Positions 16,644-25,558 of a DNA stretch of 64,000 nucleotides are shown here, piece by piece (position 1 is the stretch's first letter; the number at the start of each line of letters is the position of its first letter). The stretch spans positions 248,001 through 312,000 of the forward strand of contig CAWFUJ010000010.1 in the NCBI GenBank assembly GCA_963818985.1, written 5' to 3'. The translations under genes and the position numbers were made by a program. Origin of the DNA: JAFEDN01 sp963818985. GTDB lineage: Bacteria > Pseudomonadota > Gammaproteobacteria > Coxiellales > Coxiellaceae. The notes under the pieces are model-generated. The model had not been told where the DNA came from and searched no databases. It saw only the letters and a list, made by a program, of their open reading frames with translations.

Positions 16644-18782
16644 ATGCGTTATGAGAATAAAGAAGTAGCAAATCTTATAGATGTACAAGGCTCTCATCTT
16701 CCCGCGTCGATACAAAAGGCATTTGCATTTGTTCCAGCAACAGAACCTAAAGACAAAGTTACAAAGCTATTTAATGCAGTGAACAATCAATATAACGCCG
16801 CAAAAAGTATTTTAAGAAATTCCGATCAGGTCGAATCGATAACTAGGTTGTTAGCAGGATATGTAAAAAGTCGCGATCAAGATCCAGATGTGCTAAGCGC
16901 TATCATACAGACATTTAGAACTTTGGAGCAAGAAAACAGCGATAGAATCGAAGGTATTAAAGAAGAAAATAGAAAAAAAGCAGAAAAAGCCGCTAAAGAA
17001 AAAGCGGAGAAAGAGGCTCAAAAAGTCAGGGAAGAAAAATTAAAGAGTTTAGATGAAAGATATCAGAAACTTGCTCTTATCATAGAAGAGGATGAAAAAG
17101 ACAAAAACGGTATAGTTCCAGAGGATCAGCGTGCATATAGTGAATATGTGAAGAAGCAAAATGTTGAAGAAATCGAAACTTTGTTGAATACCATCGAAAA
17201 GCGCAAATCAGATCGTCAGAAACTGAAGAAGGAACTTGAGACTTTACAGTCTGCTTTTTTTGGTTCTTCTGATCAAAAGCTTATTTATTCATTTGGAGAA
17301 AACTATAATGAATTCGAATTAAAATATAAAGCTCAAGTTAAAAAATTGATTGCAATATATGAAAAACGAAAATCAGCATGGGAAGATAGCGTTAATATAG
17401 ATTTAATGAGTTTAAGGAACCAGTATAGCACATTGTTTCCCACTAAAGATTTTTCAAAAATAGAGGAAAATGTTCGCAATGCTGTTAAAAGATTAAGTAA
17501 AAAAGATGTAGATAACATTTTAAAACCTATTGAGGCTGAAATTGATGCTGAGTTTGCGAGGATTGAGCTAGAAAAATCAAAAAAAATTGCACTTAAAAAT
17601 GAGATTAGACAACTTAAAGTTAAAATTGATAGTCAAATTTCTCAAATCACCAATCATGTATTGCCAGAGTTGCATACAATTCAAAGCAATGTAAATGATC
17701 TATTATTGTTGCCTGAGTTGAAAGAGGATAAGACCTTAATCAGCTTTAAAGCAGACCTTGAATATTTGTATAATAGAATTCAAGAAAAATCTGATGGTTT
17801 AGCAAATCAAGCAAGAAGAAATGCATCTATAAGCGGCATTACTGTAGCCGAGCTTGAAGAATCAATACTTAAATTAAAAGAAATATTAGGTAGTTTTGAG
17901 AATAACCATGAAGCACCAAATTTTAAGGATATTACAGCCAAAGATTTTAAAGAAGCTAAGGGAACCTATAATATTTATGTAAAGAACACTAGTGAAAAAT
18001 TACAAGAAGTATTAAAAACAAGAAAGGAAGTTGCAGTAAGTTCTGTTGTTCAATTTAATAAAGATTTGAAAGCTCAGAAAGCAGTAGTTTTGAAAGTTGG
18101 TAATGATCTAAAATTTATAGATTCGCCAGCAAGTAAAAAAAGCCAGGGTGAGTTACAGGAGTGGGAGGGAGTGAATATTGCGGGTACTCAAATAAAAGTA
18201 TCCGAATGTGATACAGCTTTGGGGTTGATAGAAGTTCCACAGGTTGCTCCTACTTCTAAAGAGGGTATTGGAAAAGTTTCTGATAGATTAAAGGAACTTG
18301 CTAAAACAGAAGCTACATTGAATAGTGTCAAAGAAATCATTGTCACTAATAAAACTTACTTGGAACCTAAAGTTGAAGTAAGTAAAGCATTATGTTTTAA
18401 CACAATGATAACAATACTAGTGACTATACTTGATGAGACGGAGAAGAGAATAGACAAGTACGGTGGGCGGAAGACGTGGAAATGGTTAGATAAGACCAAT
18501 GCTAAGCGAAAAGCAGCAATAGAGCTTTATGATTTAATGAAAGAACTTGCGTCAGCCGCGGCATCAGGAGAAGAAGACAACGTTTTACGTAGTGCGGGAA
18601 ATATTGGACAAAAAGTTGATAACTACCGAACTGTCGCCGAGAGTGTGCTTTGTGGCGCATCGATTTTTAAGGCACAAAGATATACTGTCCGTGATCGGGA
18701 GTATTTTGGAAACCTGGATAATAATGTGAGCGCACTGCAGAAACAAATAGAAATTGTAACTAATTTGAAATTAAGTGCATAA
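16644..18782 (+). CDS. Large coiled-coil protein, candidate effector
   Basis: A 712-residue hydrophilic protein that I do not recognise. Residues 95-135 are a very charged helix (EENRKKAEKAAKEKAEKEAQ), and long Lys/Glu-rich heptad-like stretches continue to about 480 (for example KKLKKELETLQS-type segments and AEIDAEFARIELEKSKK). The last 150 residues are less charged and may fold as a helical domain. There is no signal peptide or membrane segment. AGAGGGT lies about six bases upstream of the ATG. Its GC content is lower than that of neighbouring housekeeping genes. Together with the PmrA-box-like promoter and the divergent ankyrin gene, this suggests a secreted host-targeting protein, as many Legionella and Coxiella coiled-coil effectors are. 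A cytoskeletal or structural role cannot be excluded. Confidence 0.7.
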   Translation: MRYENKEVANLIDVQGSHLPASIQKAFAFVPATEPKDKVTKLFNAVNNQYNAAKSILRNSDQVESITRLLAGYVKSRDQDPDVLSAIIQTFRTLEQENSDRIEGIKEENRKKAEKAAKEKAEKEAQKVREEKLKSLDERYQKLALIIEEDEKDKNGIVPEDQRAYSEYVKKQNVEEIETLLNTIEKRKSDRQKLKKELETLQSAFFGSSDQKLIYSFGENYNEFELKYKAQVKKLIAIYEKRKSAWEDSVNIDLMSLRNQYSTLFPTKDFSKIEENVRNAVKRLSKKDVDNILKPIEAEIDAEFARIELEKSKKIALKNEIRQLKVKIDSQISQITNHVLPELHTIQSNVNDLLLLPELKEDKTLISFKADLEYLYNRIQEKSDGLANQARRNASISGITVAELEESILKLKEILGSFENNHEAPNFKDITAKDFKEAKGTYNIYVKNTSEKLQEVLKTRKEVAVSSVVQFNKDLKAQKAVVLKVGNDLKFIDSPASKKSQGELQEWEGVNIAGTQIKVSECDTALGLIEVPQVAPTSKEGIGKVSDRLKELAKTEATLNSVKEIIVTNKTYLEPKVEVSKALCFNTMITILVTILDETEKRIDKYGGRKTWKWLDKTNAKRKAAIELYDLMKELASAAASGEEDNVLRSAGNIGQKVDNYRTVAESVLCGASIFKAQRYTVRDREYFGNLDNNVSALQKQIEIVTNLKLSA

Positions 18783-18800
18783 CTTAATTTCTAAATGGGA

Positions 18801-19991
18801 TTAAGTCTTGGTGGGTGTATTCGTCGAGGATTTACCTTCCCAAGACTTAAGCATCATCGGCCAAGTAAAGTGGTTGGTAAAAAAGTCGATAGCGGTTGTG
18901 ACTAGAATTCCATCTTTGTGGTAGGGTTTAGAGATTTCATCGACAATTTGCACCACTCTTTTTGGCTTTAAAAGCTGTGCGTAATATTTTAATGCGGAGG
19001 AAATATTCGCATTGCTCCATTTCACTTCAATCAAATCCTCAATAACTCCATCGCAAACCGTGACAAAATCAACTTCACGGCTGTCTTTATCGCGAATATA
19101 ATGCAGTTGACAGCGATAACCCATAAAATCTTCGATAAATTGCAGGCGTTTTAATAAAGTAGTGGCGACAAGATTTTCCAGGCGCGCATCATGGTTGGTC
19201 AAAGTGTCGGCGTTATCATAAAAATAGACTTTAGCAGGTTTGCGTATGGCCCGTGGGACTTTTGTGGTCAATGGGTAAATCGAAAAGCAAATATACATCC
19301 TTTCGCATAAAGCCAGCCAGGATTTTGCAGTTTTGGGTGATATTTCTAGATCTCGAGCTAAATTGGCTAAACTGATTAATTGGCCAACTCGGCTTCGCAA
19401 TGCATCAATAAATAAATGTAGCGATTGAATATTATGGATATTTTCTAAATCGCGCACATCCTCGCGTAAGACTCGATCAAAACGTTCGCGCCGCCAGCGA
19501 CGTGCTTCGCGTTCATCACCGCTGAGTAAGGTTTCTGGAAAGCCGCCCACTGTTAATAAACGTTGATAACATTCGGCTGCAGTTAAAGACGATGGGATTT
19601 CATCCAGCGTAAATGGATGTAACCGCCAATAATGATAGCGTCCCATTAACGAGTCTCCACCACGTCGATAGACATCCAATCGTGCTGAACCAGTCACAAG
19701 GTATTGTTGATCACGGGGCCTGCTGTCGTATACCCCTTTAATCCATTGTTTCCAGCGAGGGTATTTATGCAATTCATCGAAGATAATCAACGCCGAGTCT
19801 TTTAACCAAGCTTTGTTGATGATGGCTCTTCGATCTTCATCAACGTCCCAATTAAAATATTGCGCTGAAGCAAATTCACCAGTGCATAAATTTTTACTGA
19901 GGGTGGTTTTGCCGGATTGACGTGGTCCGCCAATAAACACCATTTTTTGATGCAAATCACGACGAATATAATCTTCAAGATATCTTTTCAC
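18801..19991 (-). CDS. AAA ATPase with DUF4143 domain
   Basis: A 396-residue ATPase. The P-loop FIGGPRQSGKTTL is near the N-terminus, Walker B is LIIFDELHKYPRW, and the sensor region is YLVTGSARLDVYRRGGDSLMGR. The middle holds a winged-helix-like part, and the C-terminal DUF4143 region has a nuclease-like core (SREVDFVTVCDG, then LIEVKWS). Such proteins are common in archaea and bacteria, often mobile, and their function is unclear. The frame extends to 20063, but I prefer GTG 19991 (VKRYLEDYIRRDL) because AGGAA lies nine bases upstream and homologues begin with this helix. A decayed second copy of the 3' part lies at 20158-20352. Confidence 0.8.
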   Translation of the reverse strand: MKRYLEDYIRRDLHQKMVFIGGPRQSGKTTLSKNLCTGEFASAQYFNWDVDEDRRAIINKAWLKDSALIIFDELHKYPRWKQWIKGVYDSRPRDQQYLVTGSARLDVYRRGGDSLMGRYHYWRLHPFTLDEIPSSLTAAECYQRLLTVGGFPETLLSGDEREARRWRRERFDRVLREDVRDLENIHNIQSLHLFIDALRSRVGQLISLANLARDLEISPKTAKSWLALCERMYICFSIYPLTTKVPRAIRKPAKVYFYDNADTLTNHDARLENLVATTLLKRLQFIEDFMGYRCQLHYIRDKDSREVDFVTVCDGVIEDLIEVKWSNANISSALKYYAQLLKPKRVVQIVDEISKPYHKDGILVTTAIDFFTNHFTWPMMLKSWEGKSSTNTPTKT

Positions 19992-20108
19992 GGCTAAAAA
20001 TTCCTGTATTCCAAAATAGACGCGGCTATAATGGATTATAGGGAATAATAGACGAGATGACAAGAAGAGGTGATTTATCCATTCATTGATTAATGCAGAT
20101 ATTTATAC

Positions 20109-20134
20109 TAGTACCGGCCTTCGCAGGTATGACA
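20109..20134. repeat. Fragment of dispersed repeat
   Basis: TACCGGCCTTCGCAGGTATGAC resembles the outer arms of the palindromic elements at 41951 and 54390. It is too degraded to form a strong hairpin by itself. A related fragment (GCCGGTATGAC) occurs near 20502. Confidence 0.4.
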
Positions 20135-20157
20135 GTGCACGCCCAGGATAAAGCTTC

Positions 20158-20352
20158 GCAAGACTAAAACATCATCGGCCAAGTAAAAAGGTTGGTAAAA
20201 AAGTCATGGCGATTGTGACTAGAAATTCCATCTTTATGGTTAGGGTTTATGGATTTCATCGACGATCTGTACCACTTTTTTGGCTTTAGGCGCTATCACC
20301 TGTGCGTGATATTTCAATGCTGAAGATATATTCGGGTCGCTCCCTCTCACTT
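20158..20352 (-). pseudogene. Remnant of a second DUF4143 ATPase gene (3' part)
   Basis: About 195 bases align with the 3' end of the ATPase gene at roughly 18840-19030: the same order of words (CATCATCGGCCAAGTAAA, TTGGTAAAAAAGTC, TTCATCGAC, TTTTTGGCTTTA), with scattered substitutions and several one-base insertions and deletions that destroy the frame. No start or P-loop remains. This is a dead partial duplicate, left by an old tandem duplication or by recombination between related copies. Confidence 0.8.
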
Positions 20353-20530
20353 AAATCAGAGTAACGGGGTCTGCGAATGATAAAAGATTAAAAGCAGATT
20401 TTGGCATGGAAGTCATATTAGTATCTGAAATAACAGTAGCAAAGTTAATTATTAGTTAAAGTCGCTCAGGTCTCAGAAATACTAATGTCTCAGTGCCAAC
20501 GCCGGTATGACCTAGCGGGCAATCCTGATA

Positions 20531-21970
20531 TTATCCCTTTAATTTCAGCTTCAATAGTTCATTCACTTGTTGGGGATTGGCTTTGCCGCGCGTAGCTTGC
20601 ATGACTTTACCGACAAAAAAAGCAAATAACTTTTCTTTCCCGCTACGATACTGAGCGACTTGCTCGGGATTATTACGAATAATTTCATCGATGATGAGTT
20701 CAATCTCACTGGTATCGGTAATCTGCTTTAGACCTTTGGCTTCAATAATCGCATCTGTCTCGCCTTCGCCTTGCCAAATCGCGGTAAAAATCTGTTTGGC
20801 GATATTATTGGAAATGGTGCCATCATTGACCCGCATTAATAAACGCCCTAATTGCTCGGCACTGATCGGACTTTCAATGATGCTTAAATTTTCTTTGTTT
20901 AAAGCTGCGGCCAGTTCACCATTGACCCAGTTAGCGACTATTTTTGGCGAAGTCCCAAGCGCTGCAGTGACGGCTGCTTCAAAATAATCCGCCATCTCTC
21001 TCGACATCGCCAATTGATTGGCATCGTAAGCATTTAATTGGTACTGTTGTTGAAACCGGGTACGTTTTTGCCAAGGTAATTCCGGTAAAGTATTGCGAAT
21101 GGCTTCAATCAAATCAGCATTGACTTCAACAGGCAATAAATCAGGATCAGGAAAATAACGATAATCATGCGCTTCTTCCTTGCCCCGCATCGAACGGGTT
21201 ATTCCGCGATTAGCATCATATTGCCGAGTTTCTTGAATAATTTTTCCGCCTTTTTCTAATATCTCAATTTGGCGCTGAATTTCGTAAAGGATTGCTTGTT
21301 CTATAAATCGAAAAGAATTGAGATTTTTCAATTCGGTGCGGGTTCCAAATATCTTAGCTCCCTTGGGGCGAATTGAAATATTTACGTCACAGCGGAACAT
21401 GCCTTCTTGCATATTGGCTTCACTGACGCCCAAATACCTAATCAGGTTATGTAATGATTTTAAATAGGCGACCGCTTCTTTGGCAGAACGCATATCCGGT
21501 TCGGAGACAATTTCTAATAAAGGCGTGCCGGCACGATTTAAATCGATGCCTGAAACACCAGCCATGCCTTCATGAATAGATTTGCCTGCGTCCTCTTCTA
21601 AATGGGCGCGAGTAATGCCAATACGTTTTTCACTGCCATCTTCTAACACAATATTGAGCTCGCCACCGCTGACGATAGGTAAATCGTATTGACTGATTTG
21701 ATAGCCTTTGGGCAAATCTGGATAAAAATAGTTTTTGCGGGCAAAAACTGAGCGGGATTGAATGTTGCCGCCGATACCTAATCCTAATCTAACCGCCAAC
21801 ACCACGGCTTGACCATTGAGCACTGGCAGCACACCGGGCAGTCCTAAATCAATTGCGCAAGCTTGGGTATTAGGTTCAGCTCCAAAAGTGCAAGAAGCAC
21901 CGGAAAATATTTTGGTTTTGGTGGCTAATTGAGTATGAACTTCTAAGCCTATTACTGGTTCCCATTCCAT
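20531..21970 (-). CDS. gatB: Aspartyl/glutamyl-tRNA amidotransferase subunit B
   Basis: Subunit of the GatCAB complex, which converts Glu-tRNA(Gln) or Asp-tRNA(Asn) to the correct amide. The 479-residue protein starts MEWEPVIGLEVHTQLATKTKIF and contains the family signature (YFYPDLPKGYQISQYDLPI), AHLEEDAGKSIHE and, near the C-terminus, the YqeY-like tail domain (VGKVMQATRGKANPQQVNELL). I chose ATG 21970 because GAGGAA is six bases upstream; the frame opens at 22030. Unusually, gatB is transcribed away from gatCA, which lie on the other strand about 750 bases to the right. Confidence 0.97.
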   Translation of the reverse strand: MEWEPVIGLEVHTQLATKTKIFSGASCTFGAEPNTQACAIDLGLPGVLPVLNGQAVVLAVRLGLGIGGNIQSRSVFARKNYFYPDLPKGYQISQYDLPIVSGGELNIVLEDGSEKRIGITRAHLEEDAGKSIHEGMAGVSGIDLNRAGTPLLEIVSEPDMRSAKEAVAYLKSLHNLIRYLGVSEANMQEGMFRCDVNISIRPKGAKIFGTRTELKNLNSFRFIEQAILYEIQRQIEILEKGGKIIQETRQYDANRGITRSMRGKEEAHDYRYFPDPDLLPVEVNADLIEAIRNTLPELPWQKRTRFQQQYQLNAYDANQLAMSREMADYFEAAVTAALGTSPKIVANWVNGELAAALNKENLSIIESPISAEQLGRLLMRVNDGTISNNIAKQIFTAIWQGEGETDAIIEAKGLKQITDTSEIELIIDEIIRNNPEQVAQYRSGKEKLFAFFVGKVMQATRGKANPQQVNELLKLKLKG

Positions 21971-22097
21971 CTGTTTTTCCTCAAAAATTGCAACGCACTT
22001 TATCATATCCAGTCTTCGCAGATATGACAATGAAATTTTTCATTTAAGATAAAATATGACATAATGAAAATTTTAAACGGTTTTTAAGGAGATATGT

Positions 22098-22625
22098 ATG
22101 AAAAAAGGATTGTTATTAGCGTTAATGATACCGGCTTTGTTGATGCCTACGATGGGGTTTGCTGCGGATCCGGCTCAAAATAACGAGCAAATGACTCCAG
22201 CCCAATCTGAAACGCCAACGGATCCAGCACCTCAAAGCAAGGGTCAGGCGACTTTGACTGTGCGTGTGACAGGTATCAAAAATGATAACGGCGTTATTCG
22301 GATTGCCTTATTCAATGATCAGCAATCTTATGATGATAAACAGCCAGGGGGTATTGCTGCTCTGCGCCGTGGACCATTACCCATTCAAAATGGCCAAGCA
22401 AATTGGGTTCTAAAAGACCTCCCTTATGGTGATTATGCGATTAAGCTTTTTCATGATGAGGATAACAGCGGCAAACTTAAGAAAAATTTTGTTGGCAGAC
22501 CCAAAGAAGGAATTGGCTTTTCCAATAATCCGAAAGTGACCTCCAAAGCTCCCACTTATGATGAAGTAAAATTTACGGTCGACAAACCCCAAGCGTCGAT
22601 TAATATTCAAATGGTCAATCCTTAG
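22098..22625 (+). CDS. Secreted DUF2141-domain protein
   Basis: A 175-residue protein with a clear Sec signal peptide (MKKGLLLALMIPALLMPTMG, cleavage after GFAA). A proline/glutamine-rich linker of about 25 residues and a DUF2141 domain follow (RVTGIKNDNGVIRIALFND, then GDYAIKLFHDEDNSGKLKKN and GIGFSNN). DUF2141 proteins are periplasmic or outer-envelope beta-sandwich proteins of unknown function. AAGGAG lies seven bases upstream of the ATG. The gene sits alone between gatB (divergent) and gatC; a hairpin repeat follows its stop. Confidence 0.85.
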   Translation: MKKGLLLALMIPALLMPTMGFAADPAQNNEQMTPAQSETPTDPAPQSKGQATLTVRVTGIKNDNGVIRIALFNDQQSYDDKQPGGIAALRRGPLPIQNGQANWVLKDLPYGDYAIKLFHDEDNSGKLKKNFVGRPKEGIGFSNNPKVTSKAPTYDEVKFTVDKPQASINIQMVNP

Positions 22626-22640
22626 CAATTCTCATTTCTC

Positions 22641-22663
22641 TTCTCCCGTCCGGGAGAGGGGAA
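22641..22663. repeat. Dispersed palindromic repeat, CCCTCTCCC family
   Basis: TTCTCCCG-TC-CGGGAGAGGGGAA, 16 bases after the stop of the DUF2141 gene. It may double as a terminator-like hairpin, although there is no T-run. Confidence 0.7.
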
Positions 22664-22666
22664 ATG

Positions 22667-22696
22667 TTGAATGAATGTGAGTTATTCTTGTATAAT
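22667..22696 (+). promoter_or_regulatory. Promoter of gatCA
   Basis: TTGAAT at 22667-22672 and a perfect TATAAT at 22691-22696 with an 18-base spacer. The gatC start is 30 bases downstream. Confidence 0.55.
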
Positions 22697-22725
22697 CCTA
22701 TCTCTGATTTATAAAAGGAAAATCT

Positions 22726-23022
22726 ATGAGTTTGTCGATTGAAGAAGTTAAAAAGATCGCTCATTTATCGCGTTTATTAATCAATGAAGCTGAGGTTTCG
22801 CCTTTGACTAAAGACTTAGATAATATCCTTAAGTTAGTCAAAGAGATGAACGCAGTTGATATTTCAGAAGTAGAACCCTTGGCTCATCCCGTCAATGCCA
22901 CTCAGCCATTCCGAACCGATGTGGTCACTGAAACCAATCAGCGGGATTTGTTTTTAAAAAATGCACCACAAAGTTATATGGGCTTATTTCTTGTTCCGCA
23001 AGTCATTGAAACCGGAGAATAA
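22726..23022 (+). CDS. gatC: Aspartyl/glutamyl-tRNA amidotransferase subunit C
   Basis: A 98-residue small subunit that wraps around GatA and stabilises the GatCAB complex. It shows the typical beginning SIEEVKKIAHLSRLLINEAE, the motif ILKLVKEMNAVDISEVEPLAHP, and an end containing RDLFLKNAPQSYMGLFLVPQVIE. AAAAGGAAAA precedes the ATG. The stop is five bases before the gatA start, so the two are co-translated. Confidence 0.96.
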   Translation: MSLSIEEVKKIAHLSRLLINEAEVSPLTKDLDNILKLVKEMNAVDISEVEPLAHPVNATQPFRTDVVTETNQRDLFLKNAPQSYMGLFLVPQVIETGE

Positions 23023-23026
23023 AAAT

Positions 23027-24484
23027 ATGCATCATAAAACCCTTGTTGCATTAAGCGCAGATCTTCAAAATAAGAAAATTTCAAGCACCGAATTAACTCA
23101 ACATTTTTTGCAACGAATTAAATTATACGATTCTCAACTTAACAGTTTTGTGATCGTAACAGAAGAACTTGCATTGGCTCAAGCCAAGACTGCTGATCAG
23201 CAAATTGCTAAAGGCAATGCCCATCCACTCACTGGTATTCCGATTGCCCATAAAGATATTTTCTGTACCCAAGATATTAAGACGAGTTGCGGGTCAAAAA
23301 TGTTGGATAATTTTATTGCTCCTTATGACGCCACTTGTGTTTCAAAATTAAAAAACGTGGGCACGATTTTAATTGGCAAGACGAATATGGATGAATTTGC
23401 CATGGGGTCGTCAAATGAAAATAGTTATTATGGGCCTGTTAAAAATCCTTGGGATACCAAAAGAATCCCTGGTGGTTCGTCAGGCGGCTCGGCTGCAGCG
23501 GTAGCGGCTCGATTAATTCCCGCAGCAACAGGCACTGACACGGGCGGTTCAATTCGTCAACCTGCGGCATTGTGTGGCATTACCGGATTAAAACCTACCT
23601 ATGGTCGGGTTTCACGCTATGGAATGATTGCATTTGCTTCAAGTTTGGACCAAGGTGGAATATTGGCTCAAACTGCAGAAGATGTAGCGTGGATGCTGGA
23701 AGTGATGGCCGGTCATGATCCACAAGATTCTACTTGTATTAATCAACCAGTGCCTAATTATAGTCAATTGCTTAATCAGGATTTACAAGGTTTGAAAATT
23801 GGTCTACCGAAAGAATATTTTGGTGAAGGATTAGATCCTGCAATTGCCAAAGCCCTGGACGAAATGATCCATTCATTAGAAAAACTCGGCGCCACCATCA
23901 CCAAAATTAATTTACCGCACACGCATTTAGCTGCCTCAGCTTATTATGTGTTGGCGCCTGCCGAATGTTCATCTAATTTAGCTCGTTATGATGGTGTTCG
24001 TTATGGGTATCGTTGTCAAGATCCAATCAATTTAGAAGATTTATATAAACGTTCGCGGAGTGAAGGATTTGGTCCAGAAGTTAAGCGTCGAATATTAATT
24101 GGCACTTATGTCTTATCTTCAGGCTATTATGATGCTTATTATCTTCGGGCCCAGAAAGTTCGGCGGCTGATTCGTCATGATTTTGTAGAAGCGTTTAAAC
24201 AAGTGGATGTCATTCTAACCCCAGCCACTCCGAGTGTGGCTTTTAATATCGGTGAAAAAATGACCGATCCGGTGGCCATGTATCTGTCTGACGTTTATAC
24301 GATTGCAGTTAATTTAGCTGGGATTCCAGGCCTAGCATTACCCGTTGGCTTTAGCCAAGGATTACCCATCGGTGGACAATTGATTGGCAATTATTTCGAT
24401 GAAGGACGTTTGCTCAACGTCGCCCATCAATATCAGCAACACACGAATTGGCATCAACAAGCCCCTGAAAATTTTAAGAATTAA
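23027..24484 (+). CDS. gatA: Aspartyl/glutamyl-tRNA amidotransferase subunit A
   Basis: The amidase subunit, which releases ammonia from glutamine for transamidation. Its 485 residues include the Ser-cisSer-Lys triad regions: the lysine in GIPIAHKDIF, the glycine/serine-rich amidase signature GGSSGGSAAAVAA and TGTDTGGSIRQPAALCG. ATG 23027 was chosen over an opening at 22961 because it follows the GGAGAA near the gatC stop and matches the family N-terminus. A palindromic repeat follows the stop. Confidence 0.97.
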   Translation: MHHKTLVALSADLQNKKISSTELTQHFLQRIKLYDSQLNSFVIVTEELALAQAKTADQQIAKGNAHPLTGIPIAHKDIFCTQDIKTSCGSKMLDNFIAPYDATCVSKLKNVGTILIGKTNMDEFAMGSSNENSYYGPVKNPWDTKRIPGGSSGGSAAAVAARLIPAATGTDTGGSIRQPAALCGITGLKPTYGRVSRYGMIAFASSLDQGGILAQTAEDVAWMLEVMAGHDPQDSTCINQPVPNYSQLLNQDLQGLKIGLPKEYFGEGLDPAIAKALDEMIHSLEKLGATITKINLPHTHLAASAYYVLAPAECSSNLARYDGVRYGYRCQDPINLEDLYKRSRSEGFGPEVKRRILIGTYVLSSGYYDAYYLRAQKVRRLIRHDFVEAFKQVDVILTPATPSVAFNIGEKMTDPVAMYLSDVYTIAVNLAGIPGLALPVGFSQGLPIGGQLIGNYFDEGRLLNVAHQYQQHTNWHQQAPENFKN

Positions 24485-24491
24485 AAAAACC

Positions 24492-24520
24492 GTCATCCCG
24501 CGGCTTGACCGCGGGATGAC
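24492..24520. repeat. Dispersed palindromic repeat, GTCATCCC family (minimal form)
   Basis: GTCATCCCGCGG-CTTGA-CCGCGGGATGAC: 12-base perfect arms around a five-base centre, eight bases after the gatA stop. It is the clearest short copy of the family found expanded at 39411 and 51323, and it probably also ends the gatCA transcript. Confidence 0.8.
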
Positions 24521-24597
24521 ACGATTACCGCGGATAATAGGACCACGGCGGGTTGAAGGTTAAAGAGAATTGCATAGCATTGTTGAAAACCTTTCGC

Positions 24598-24603
24598 TAT
24601 AAT
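24598..24603 (+). promoter_or_regulatory. Possible -10 box for the nuoJ-N cluster
   Basis: A perfect TATAAT 44 bases upstream of nuoJ, beyond the gatA-terminal hairpin. No good -35 at the usual distance is visible, so this is only a candidate. Confidence 0.35.
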
Positions 24604-24646
24604 AACGCCTTTTATTGCATAAATTTGATTCAGATACGGAGCATTG

Positions 24647-25231
24647 ATGGGTGTCGCGGTTTATCAATTGGTTTTTTTCATTTTTACGGCAGGATTATTG
24701 GGTTCAGCAGTAATGGTCGTTTTTTCGCGAAATCCCGTGCGTGCATTATTATTTTTGGTCCTTGCTTTTTTTTGCAGCGCCGTGCTGTGGATGCTGCTTC
24801 AAGCAGAATTTTTATCACTGGTACTCATTTTTGTCTATGTGGGTGCGGTGATGACCTTATTCTTATTTGTGGTGATGATGCTAAATATAGATCTGGTCAC
24901 TTTAAAAGAAGGTTTTGTCCGTTACCTACCCATTGGCTTATTAGTGCTGGTTTTATTCGTAGGCATTATGCTATTTGTTTTAACTAAACAATTTACCATA
25001 AGCTCCGTATTTCCAATTAATCACGGTATTAATTATAGTAATGTGGGTGTGGTCGGCACCAAATTATTTATCCGATATATATATGAGTTTGAAATTGCCG
25101 GACTTATTTTATTAGTAGCGATGGTAGCGGCTATCAGTTTGGCTTTTCACGGTCGTAAGGGTAATGCGAAATCTCAAAAAATCGACAAACAATTACAAGC
25201 ACATAAGTCTCACCGGCTTGCGGGTGGTTAA
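24647..25231 (+). CDS. nuoJ: NADH-quinone oxidoreductase subunit J
   Basis: A membrane subunit of respiratory complex I. The 194-residue protein has five hydrophobic segments and the family motif NPVRALLFLVLAFFCSAVLWML, with VYVGAVMTLFLFVVMMLN as the third helix (equivalent to mitochondrial ND6). I chose ATG 24647, which is preceded by CGGAGC at a good distance. It is the first of five genes, nuoJKLMN, but none of nuoA-I is upstream; gatA is there instead. Confidence 0.95.
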   Translation: MGVAVYQLVFFIFTAGLLGSAVMVVFSRNPVRALLFLVLAFFCSAVLWMLLQAEFLSLVLIFVYVGAVMTLFLFVVMMLNIDLVTLKEGFVRYLPIGLLVLVLFVGIMLFVLTKQFTISSVFPINHGINYSNVGVVGTKLFIRYIYEFEIAGLILLVAMVAAISLAFHGRKGNAKSQKIDKQLQAHKSHRLAGG

Positions 25232-25249
25232 AATGAAATCGGAGGTTGA

Positions 25250-25555
25250 ATGATACCACTTAGTATTTATCTAATTATTGGTGCTATTTTATTCGGCTTA
25301 AGTTTTACCGGTATCATTATCAATCGTAAAAATATTATTATCTTGTTAATGTGTTTAGAACTCATGTTGTTGGCAGTTAATACTAATTTTGTGGCTTTTT
25401 CCCAATATTTAGATCTCAGTGATGGCGCAGTGTTTGTCTTTTTCATCTTAACTGTGGCGGCTGCTGAAGCAGCTATTGGTTTAGCTATTTTGGTTCTATT
25501 GTATCGCCAACGCGGTAGCATCAATGTTGAAACCATGGATTTATTAAAAGGTTAA
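25250..25555 (+). CDS. nuoK: NADH-quinone oxidoreductase subunit K
   Basis: A 101-residue membrane subunit (ND4L type) with three helices. The second helix holds the conserved glutamate in MCLELMLLAVNTNFVAF and the third the glutamate in TVAAAEAAIGLAI; both are part of the proton pathway. GGAGG lies four bases upstream of the ATG. nuoL begins three bases after the stop. Confidence 0.97.
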   Translation: MIPLSIYLIIGAILFGLSFTGIIINRKNIIILLMCLELMLLAVNTNFVAFSQYLDLSDGAVFVFFILTVAAAEAAIGLAILVLLYRQRGSINVETMDLLKG

Positions 25556-25558
25556 ATT

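Noticed and set aside
22050..22075. PmrA-like TTTAAG near the DUF2141 gene
   Set aside because: Only one half-site; no second TTAA at 11 bases.
24553..24987. 144-residue frame overlapping the start of nuoJ
   Set aside because: Different frame of nuoJ, cysteine/arginine-rich nonsense, no family resemblance.
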